A DNA stretch of 64,000 nucleotides from Streptomyces sp. Root431 (GTDB lineage: Bacteria; Actinomycetota; Actinomycetes; Streptomycetales; Streptomycetaceae), in the NCBI RefSeq assembly GCF_001426585.1, contig NZ_LMEI01000001.1, forward strand, positions 750,328 through 814,327. Direction: 5' to 3'. The first letter of the stretch is position 1. Each line of letters opens with the position of its first letter. The notes beneath the pieces were generated by a model. The model searched no databases and had not been told where the DNA came from. It saw nothing but the letters and a program-made list of their open reading frames with translations. Positions 59,204 to 64,000 of this stretch are shown here, piece after piece. Made by a program: the position numbers and the translations under genes.

Positions 59204-60544
59204 ATGACCGGCAAAGACGATGTCCTGCTTGTCCACGGCGGAACCCCGCTGGAGGGCGAGATCCGCGTTCGCGGCGCGAAGAACCTCGTGCCCAAGGCGA
59301 TGGTCGCCGCCCTGCTCGGCAGCGGTCCCAGCCGACTGCGCAACGTTCCCGACATCCGCGACGTCCGCGTGGTCCGCGGACTGCTCCAGCTGCACGGGGT
59401 GACGGTCCGTCCGGGCGAGGAGCCCGGCGAGCTCGTCCTCGACCCGACGCACGTGGAGTCCGCGAACGTCGCCGACATCGACGCGCACGCCGGCTCGTCC
59501 CGCATCCCGATCCTCTTCTGCGGCCCGCTGCTGCACCGCCTGGGCCACGCCTTCATCCCGGGTCTCGGCGGCTGCGACATCGGCGGCCGGCCGATCGACT
59601 TCCATTTCGACGTCCTGCGCCAGTTCGGCGCCACGATCGAGAAGCGGGACGACGGTCAGTACCTGGAGGCCCCCCAGCGCCTTCGCGGTTGCAAGATCCG
59701 CCTCCCGTACCCCTCGGTCGGCTCGACCGAGCAGGTGCTGCTCACCGCCGTCCTCGCCGAGGGCGTCACCGAGCTGTCGAACGCGGCCGTGGAGCCCGAG
59801 ATCGAGGACCTCATCTGCGTACTGCAGAAGATGGGCGCGATCATCTCGATGGACACCGACCGGACCATCCGGATCACCGGTGTCGACCGCCTCGACGGCT
59901 ACACCCACCGGGCGCTCCCGGACCGCCTGGAGGCGGCCTCCTGGGCGTCGGCGGCGCTGGCCACCGAGGGCAACATCTACGTGCGCGGCGCCCAGCAGCG
60001 CTCGATGATGACCTTCCTCAACACGTACCGGAAGGTGGGTGGCGCCTTCGAGATCGACGACGAGGGCATCCGCTTCTGGCACCCGGGCGGCTCGCTCAAC
60101 GCGATCGCCCTGGAGACGGACGTGCACCCCGGCTTCCAGACGGACTGGCAGCAGCCGCTGGTCGTCGCCCTGACGCAGGCCTCCGGCCTCTCCATCGTCC
60201 ACGAGACGGTGTACGAGTCGCGCCTCGGCTTCACCTCCGCGCTGAACCAGATGGGCGCGCACATCCAGCTGTACCCCGAGTGCCTGGGCGGCTCCGACTG
60301 CCGCTTCGGCCAGCGCAACTTCCTGCACTCCGCGGTCGTGAGCGGCCCCACCAAGCTCCAGGGCGCCGACCTGGTCATCCCCGACCTGCGCGGCGGCTTC
60401 TCGTACCTGATCGCGGCGCTCGCGGCCCAGGGCACGTCCCGGGTGCACGGCATCGAGCTGATCAACCGCGGCTACGAGAACTTCATGGAGAAGCTCGTCG
60501 AGCTGGGCGCCAAGGTCGAGCTGCCGGGCAGCGCACTGGTCTGA
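59204..60544 (+). CDS. murA: UDP-N-acetylglucosamine 1-carboxyvinyltransferase
   Basis: 446-aa first committed enzyme of peptidoglycan synthesis, moving enolpyruvate from PEP to UDP-GlcNAc. Substrate Lys/Asn is in VRGAKNLVPKA (about residues 23-33). The catalytic loop has Cys in GLGGCDIGGRPIDFHFDVLRQFGATI, so the usual fosfomycin-reactive Cys is retained. The C-terminal DLRGGFSYLIAALAAQGTSRV motif closes the domain. ATG at 59204. Some actinobacteria carry a second MurA; this one has all active-site residues visible here. Confidence 0.95.
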   Translation: MTGKDDVLLVHGGTPLEGEIRVRGAKNLVPKAMVAALLGSGPSRLRNVPDIRDVRVVRGLLQLHGVTVRPGEEPGELVLDPTHVESANVADIDAHAGSSRIPILFCGPLLHRLGHAFIPGLGGCDIGGRPIDFHFDVLRQFGATIEKRDDGQYLEAPQRLRGCKIRLPYPSVGSTEQVLLTAVLAEGVTELSNAAVEPEIEDLICVLQKMGAIISMDTDRTIRITGVDRLDGYTHRALPDRLEAASWASAALATEGNIYVRGAQQRSMMTFLNTYRKVGGAFEIDDEGIRFWHPGGSLNAIALETDVHPGFQTDWQQPLVVALTQASGLSIVHETVYESRLGFTSALNQMGAHIQLYPECLGGSDCRFGQRNFLHSAVVSGPTKLQGADLVIPDLRGGFSYLIAALAAQGTSRVHGIELINRGYENFMEKLVELGAKVELPGSALV

Positions 60545-60639
60545 CCGGGGCTGTACGGCCCCGAGCCGGGGCTGTACGGCGCCTCCCCAGGCCCGTACAG
60601 CACCCCCGAGGCCCGTACAGCGCCTTCTGAGGCGCAAAC

Positions 60640-60678
60640 GGAAGGGCGGCCACCCCCTGACAGGGTGGCCGCCCTTCC
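60640..60678. terminator. Bidirectional terminator of murA and hupA
   Basis: Perfect 16-bp stem: GGAAGGGCGGCCACCC (60640-60655) with GGGTGGCCGCCCTTCC (60663-60678), 7-nt loop. It lies between the convergent murA and HU genes. Duplicated GGGCTGTACGGC and GGCCCGTACAGC elements precede it at 60546-60625. Confidence 0.9.
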
Positions 60679-60695
60679 TGCGCCTACAGGCTGCC

Positions 60696-60977
60696 TTACT
60701 TGCCCTTGGCGGCTTCCTTGAGCTTCGAGCCCGCGGAGACCTTCACGCTGTAGCCGGCCGGGATGTTGATCGGGTCGCCGGTCTGCGGGTTACGAGCGGT
60801 GCGAGCGGCACGGTGGGTGCGCTCGAAGGTCAGGAAGCCGGGGATGGTGACCTTCTCGTCGCCCTTGGCGACGACCTCACCGACGGTCTCGGCGAGAGCG
60901 GCCAGCACGGCGTCGGCGTCCTTGCGGGTCACCTCGGCGCGGTCGGCCAGGGCGGCCACCAGCTCACTGCGGTTCAT
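60696..60977 (-). CDS. hupA: HU-type nucleoid protein
   Basis: 93 aa, MNRSELVAALADRAEVTRKDADAVLAAL, then the HU beta-arm FERTHRAARTARNPQTGDPINIPAG. No Lys/Ala-rich C-terminal tail, unlike the larger HupS-type HU, so it is the HupA class (symbol by family and recalled synteny with SCO2950). It bends and compacts DNA. Its leader holds a strong hairpin (see that entry). Confidence 0.93.
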   Translation of the reverse strand: MNRSELVAALADRAEVTRKDADAVLAALAETVGEVVAKGDEKVTIPGFLTFERTHRAARTARNPQTGDPINIPAGYSVKVSAGSKLKEAAKGK

Positions 60978-61289
60978 GTTGTTACTCCCGTGTTCTTCTT
61001 GCCTGTGAGGCGTGCCACGCGGCGGAAGCCGCGTGATTGGGTACAGCGAAGCCGATGCTGCCAGGGCCTTCGGACAGTCCCCGGACCCGGGTCTAATGAC
61101 AGACCCTCGCGCCCAAACACGCATCCTGCCCCCACCAGCGGCGGGAACGCCAATCCGGCACCCCCTGGGGTCACACGAAAAGCGCCGGAGCCCCGTAGTG
61201 GTGACGTTCCGTCGACTCCACGATTTCCGTGCGGAGCCGAAAAGCCACCCTAAAGGCGGGTTTGCGGCATCGCGAATCGCGACGCGCCG
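60978..61289. other. 312-bp upstream region of the HU gene
   Basis: It holds the HU leader with a perfect hairpin, CACGCGGC (61016-61023) GGAA GCCGCGTG (61028-61035), and a likely end of the malic enzyme transcript (CCACCCTAAAGGCGGG near 61245-61260). No coding sequence is supported. Confidence 0.5.
61016..61035 (-). promoter_or_regulatory. GNRA-type hairpin in the HU leader
   Basis: Eight perfect base pairs closing a 4-nt loop (GGAA on the plus strand, TTCC in the transcript), 38 nt upstream of the HU start. It could stabilise the mRNA or act as an element for autoregulation. Confidence 0.4.
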
Positions 61290-62702
61290 TCAGCGCCCGC
61301 TCGCCGCCTTGGCGGCGTTGCGCACCGCGCCCGCCACCGCGCCCGCGACCTTGTCGTTGAAGACCGACGGGATGATGTAGTTCGGGTTCAGCTCGTCCTC
61401 GGTGACCACGTCGGCGAGGGCCGAGGCCGCCGCCAGCATCATCTCCGTGTTGACGGTACGGGACTGGGCGTCGAGCAGGCCGCGGAAGACACCCGGGAAG
61501 ACCAGGACGTTGTTGATCTGGTTCGGGAAGTCCGAGCGGCCCGTGGCGACGACGGCGGCCGTCTGGCGCGCGGCGGCCGGGTCGACCTCCGGGTCGGGGT
61601 TCGCGAGCGCGAACACGATGGCGCCCTCCGCCATGGCGGCGACGTCCTCGGCGCCCAGCAGGTTCGGGGCGGAGACGCCGATGAAGACGTCCGCGCCGAC
61701 GACGGCCTGCTTGAGGGTGCCGGTGACGCCCTCGGGGTTGGTGTTGTCGGCGATCCAGCGCAGCGGGGTGCCCGGCGCGGCGTCGACGAGGTCGGGGCGG
61801 TCCGCGTGCACGACGCCCTGGATGTCGGCGACGACGGCGTGCTTGACACCCGCCGCGATGAGCAGCTTCAGGATGGCCGTACCGGCCGCGCCCGCACCGG
61901 ACATGACGACCCGTACGTCGCCGATGCCCTTGCCCACCACGCGCAGGGCGTTGGTGAGGGCGGCGAGGACGACGATGGCCGTGCCGTGCTGGTCGTCGTG
62001 GAAGACGGGGATGTCGAGGGCCTCGCGCAGCCGGGCCTCGATCTCGAAGCAGCGGGGCGCGGAGATGTCCTCCAGGTTGATGCCCGCGAAGCCGGGGGCG
62101 ATGGCCTTGACGATCGCGACGATCTCGTCGGTGTCCTGCGTGTCGAGGCAGATCGGCCAGGCGTCGATGCCGGCGAAGCGCTTGAAGAGGGCGGCCTTGC
62201 CCTCCATGACGGGCAGGGCGGCCATCGGGCCGATGTTGCCGAGGCCGAGGACGGCGGAACCGTCGGTCACGACCGCGACGGAGTTGCGCTTGATGGTGAG
62301 GCGGCGGGCGTCCTCGGGGTTCTCGGCGATCGCCATGCACACGCGGGCGACGCCCGGGGTGTAGATCATGGAGAGGTCGTCACGGTTGCGGATGGGGTGC
62401 TTGGACGCCATCTCGATCTTGCCGCCGAGGTGCATCAGGAACGTACGGTCGGAGACCTTGCCGAGGACGACGCCCTCGATGGTGCGCAGCTGCTCGACGA
62501 TCTCGTCGGCGTGCGCGGTCGAGGTCGCGGCGATGGTGACGTCGATACGGAGCTTCTCGTGGCCGGAGGCGGTCACGTCGAGGCCGGTGACGGATCCGCC
62601 GTGGGACTCCACCGCCGTGGTGAGCTGGGAGACCGCGGTTCCGCTCGCGGGAACCTCCAGCCGGACCGTCATCGAGTACGAGACGCTGGGCGCCGTTGCC
62701 AT
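61290..62702 (-). CDS. NAD(P)-dependent malic enzyme with N-terminal ACT domain
   Basis: 470 aa, converts L-malate to pyruvate and CO2 with cofactor reduction. The ACT domain (residues ~1-90; YSMTVRLEVPASGTAVSQL) senses a small ligand. The malic domain (NRDDLSMIYTPGVARVCMAI) with the active-site region FEIEARLREALDIPVFHDDQHGT follows, then the NAD-binding GAGAAGTAILKLLIAAG. ACT-fused malic enzymes are common in actinobacteria. Start ATG 62702. An inverted repeat and a structured RNA element lie in the leader. Confidence 0.94.
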   Translation of the reverse strand: MATAPSVSYSMTVRLEVPASGTAVSQLTTAVESHGGSVTGLDVTASGHEKLRIDVTIAATSTAHADEIVEQLRTIEGVVLGKVSDRTFLMHLGGKIEMASKHPIRNRDDLSMIYTPGVARVCMAIAENPEDARRLTIKRNSVAVVTDGSAVLGLGNIGPMAALPVMEGKAALFKRFAGIDAWPICLDTQDTDEIVAIVKAIAPGFAGINLEDISAPRCFEIEARLREALDIPVFHDDQHGTAIVVLAALTNALRVVGKGIGDVRVVMSGAGAAGTAILKLLIAAGVKHAVVADIQGVVHADRPDLVDAAPGTPLRWIADNTNPEGVTGTLKQAVVGADVFIGVSAPNLLGAEDVAAMAEGAIVFALANPDPEVDPAAARQTAAVVATGRSDFPNQINNVLVFPGVFRGLLDAQSRTVNTEMMLAAASALADVVTEDELNPNYIIPSVFNDKVAGAVAGAVRNAAKAASGR

Positions 62703-62785
62703 GGCCGAGTTCCTCTGCTTTCCCTGAGCTTCGTTGCTACGCCGCCCCGGCTGGTTGCCTGGCGGCGCCCTCCGATGGTCGCACC

Positions 62786-62804
62786 TACCTGCCGGTAGCA
62801 GGTA
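62786..62804. promoter_or_regulatory. Inverted repeat upstream of malic enzyme
   Basis: TACCTGC (62786-62792) and GCAGGTA (62798-62804), 7-bp arms with 5-bp spacer, about 85 bp before the start. It fits an operator for a dimeric regulator or a leader hairpin. Confidence 0.4.
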
Positions 62805-62866
62805 ATGCGGTCATTTTGTTTTCGGAAAGTAGTTTCCACCATACGAGAAGTGCCAGGGAAACAGAA

Positions 62867-62899
62867 GAGGCCCCGGTCACCGGAGGTGACTGGGGCCTC
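62867..62899 (-). terminator. Terminator following the structured RNA element
   Basis: GAGGCCCCGGTCACC (62867-62881) pairs with GGTGACTGGGGCCTC (62885-62899), one G-T pair, 3-nt loop. On the minus strand it is followed by TTCTGTTT, a short T-rich tail. Confidence 0.75.
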
Positions 62900-62917
62900 A
62901 ACTTTGTGCGTACGTCT

Positions 62918-63012
62918 AAGTGGCACCGACCCGCCATGCTCGCCTCGCGGCAAGTGGTCCCTCAAAGGGACGAAGGTTGGGCCCGGGGGCTTGGATCGAG
63001 CCGGTGCCACGA
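62918..63012 (-). ncRNA. Candidate structured small RNA or leader upstream of malic enzyme
   Basis: A perfect 9-bp closing stem GTGGCACCG (62920-62928) / CGGTGCCAC (63002-63010) encloses further hairpins including GTCCC-TCAAA-GGGAC (62957-62971) and GCC-TCGC-GGC (62942-62951). A terminator follows directly on the minus strand. The layout is that of an independent sRNA or of an attenuated leader of the malic enzyme gene. I do not recognise the class. Confidence 0.45.
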
Positions 63013-63167
63013 CAAGGCTAACAAACCACCCTGCTTGGTGATTCCAGCGCCACAGGTTGACCGGAAATCAACCCCTGACGGCCCTCCGAGCCCGCCCCTG
63101 ACGGCCCCGAGCCCCGTCCCTGACGGGCCGGAGCCCGGCCCCCGGCGGGGCCTGACGGCGCGGGAGC

Positions 63168-64000
63168 TCAGTCCCGCAGCAGGTCCGGCACCCCCGCCTC
63201 GTCCGGCATGTCCCCCGGCCCCGCGATGACCGTGAGCTGCTGCGTCGCACGCGTCAGCGCCACGTACAGCACCCGCAGACCGGCCGGGGACTCGTCCGCG
63301 ATCTCCGCGGGCGAGACGACCACCGTCGCGTCGTACTCCAGGCCCTTCGCCTCCAGGGAGCCGAGCGCCACCACCCGGTCGCCCAGCTCGGCGAGCCAGC
63401 GGGCGGCCTCGGCGCGCCGGTTCATGGCGACGACGACGCCGACCGTGCCCTCGACCCGCTCCAGGAGCAGCGCCGCTTCGGACCGTACGGTTTCGGCCAA
63501 GTCGCCCTTCCCCGCGGTCTCCCGTACCGGGACGAAACGGGGCTCGACGCCCGTCGAGCGGACCGCGCGCGGCGACTCCTTGCCCGGCATGGCGAGCGCG
63601 AGCACCTTGGCGGCGAGCTCGGCGATCTCCGCCGGGTTCCGGTAGTTCACGGTCAGCTCGAAGCGGCGCCGCGGCCGGGTGCCGAGGGCCTCGTCCCGCG
63701 CCTCCGCGGCCTCGTCCGGGTCCGACCAGGAGGACTGCGCCGGGTCGCCGACGACCGTCCAGGTGGCGTGCCGGCCGCGCCGCCCGACCATCCGCCACTG
63801 CATGGGCGTCAGGTCCTGCGCCTCGTCGACGATGACGTGCGCGTACTCGGTGCGCTCCGCGGCGAGCCGCTCGGCCCGCTCGCGCTGCGTCTCCTCGCGT
63901 ACGGGCATGAGCTCTTCAAGGCCCGACAGCTGGTCCAGCGGGTCGTACTCCCGCTTCTTGCGCGGGCGTGCGGGGGCGCCGAGCAGGGTGTGCAGCTCGT
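63168..64000 (-). CDS. UvrD-like SF1 helicase, HelD-type (partial, 5' end beyond window)
   Basis: The visible ~277 residues form the C-terminal part. Walker B/motif II is YAHVIVDEAQDLTPMQWRMVGRR, motif III is TVVGDPAQSSWSD, motif IV is FELTVNYRNPAEI, and motif V/VI are SLEAKGLEYDATVVV and VLYVALTRATQQLTVIAG. The first codons lie outside the window (frame stays open to 64000). From family knowledge, actinobacterial HelD proteins release stalled RNA polymerase; a general DNA helicase is the alternative. Confidence 0.88.
   Translation of the reverse strand, partial: ELHTLLGAPARPRKKREYDPLDQLSGLEELMPVREETQRERAERLAAERTEYAHVIVDEAQDLTPMQWRMVGRRGRHATWTVVGDPAQSSWSDPDEAAEARDEALGTRPRRRFELTVNYRNPAEIAELAAKVLALAMPGKESPRAVRSTGVEPRFVPVRETAGKGDLAETVRSEAALLLERVEGTVGVVVAMNRRAEAARWLAELGDRVVALGSLEAKGLEYDATVVVSPAEIADESPAGLRVLYVALTRATQQLTVIAGPGDMPDEAGVPDLLRD

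Noticed and set aside
59204..60544. Fosfomycin-resistant MurA (Cys to Asp)
   Set aside because: The active-site loop retains Cys in GGCDIGG, so intrinsic target resistance is not indicated.

Overview
This 64 kb window is chromosomal DNA from a Streptomyces or close relative. The evidence is very high GC, strong G/C third-position bias, GTG and TTG starts, several leaderless-looking promoters, an SsgA-like sporulation protein, two RDD proteins and a HupA-type HU. From memory, the gene order (permease, clpS, pncB, M6 protease, RDD genes, ssgG, FAD oxidase, hpd ... hexosaminidase/ABC operon, murA, hup, malic enzyme, helicase) matches the S. coelicolor core chromosome around SCO2914-SCO2952. No comparison was run.

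Layout. 1-5.3 kb: amino-acid permease, clpS-DUF2017 pair, and NAD salvage genes pncB and pncA. 5.3-15 kb: secreted M6 metallopeptidase, small membrane protein, two RDD proteins with Pro/Gln-rich heads, ssgG, a GlcD-type FAD oxidase and a membrane-anchored TPR protein. 15-22.8 kb: hpd (tyrosine catabolism) divergent from an AsnC regulator; an ArsR/microprotein/MFS cassette under a leaderless, operator-covered promoter; a secreted Lon-like protease; a Tat-type esterase; an ArsR-like and an IclR regulator. 23-31.2 kb: DEAD/DEAH helicase, a Doc-type toxin-antitoxin pair, an MFS drug exporter, and an ABC-2 exporter operon whose first gene is disrupted by an exact 77-bp tandem duplication. That operon is divergent from a two-HTH repressor. 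A tRNA-Cys follows.

31.3-48.1 kb is the most unusual region: a type VII secretion-like locus without a visible ESX motor. It holds two paralogous modules, each with a ~140-aa WXG-like protein, a ~774-aa helical protein with a hydrophobic C-terminal region, and one or two lipoproteins. A mycosin-type protease, a large WXG/Pro-Gly-rich protein and a small WXG-like protein lie upstream in the same direction. Between the modules, on the opposite strand, sit a pseudokinase and two Ser/Thr kinases. Each kinase joins a cytoplasmic kinase domain to a PQQ-type beta-propeller through a transmembrane segment that begins with an SRRR motif resembling a Tat signal. I infer a signalling and secretion (possibly effector/immunity) island.

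48-64 kb: a three-gene molybdenum hydroxylase (xanthine dehydrogenase-like) operon, a sugar ABC importer with a GH20 hexosaminidase (probably chitin oligosaccharide use), DUF3039, YqgE, murA, hupA, an ACT-domain malic enzyme preceded by a structured RNA-like element with a terminator, and the C-terminal part of a HelD-like helicase cut by the window end. Many genes are translationally coupled by 4-bp overlaps, and perfect inverted-repeat terminators are common. Small tandem duplications and heptamer arrays recur in the intergenic gaps.
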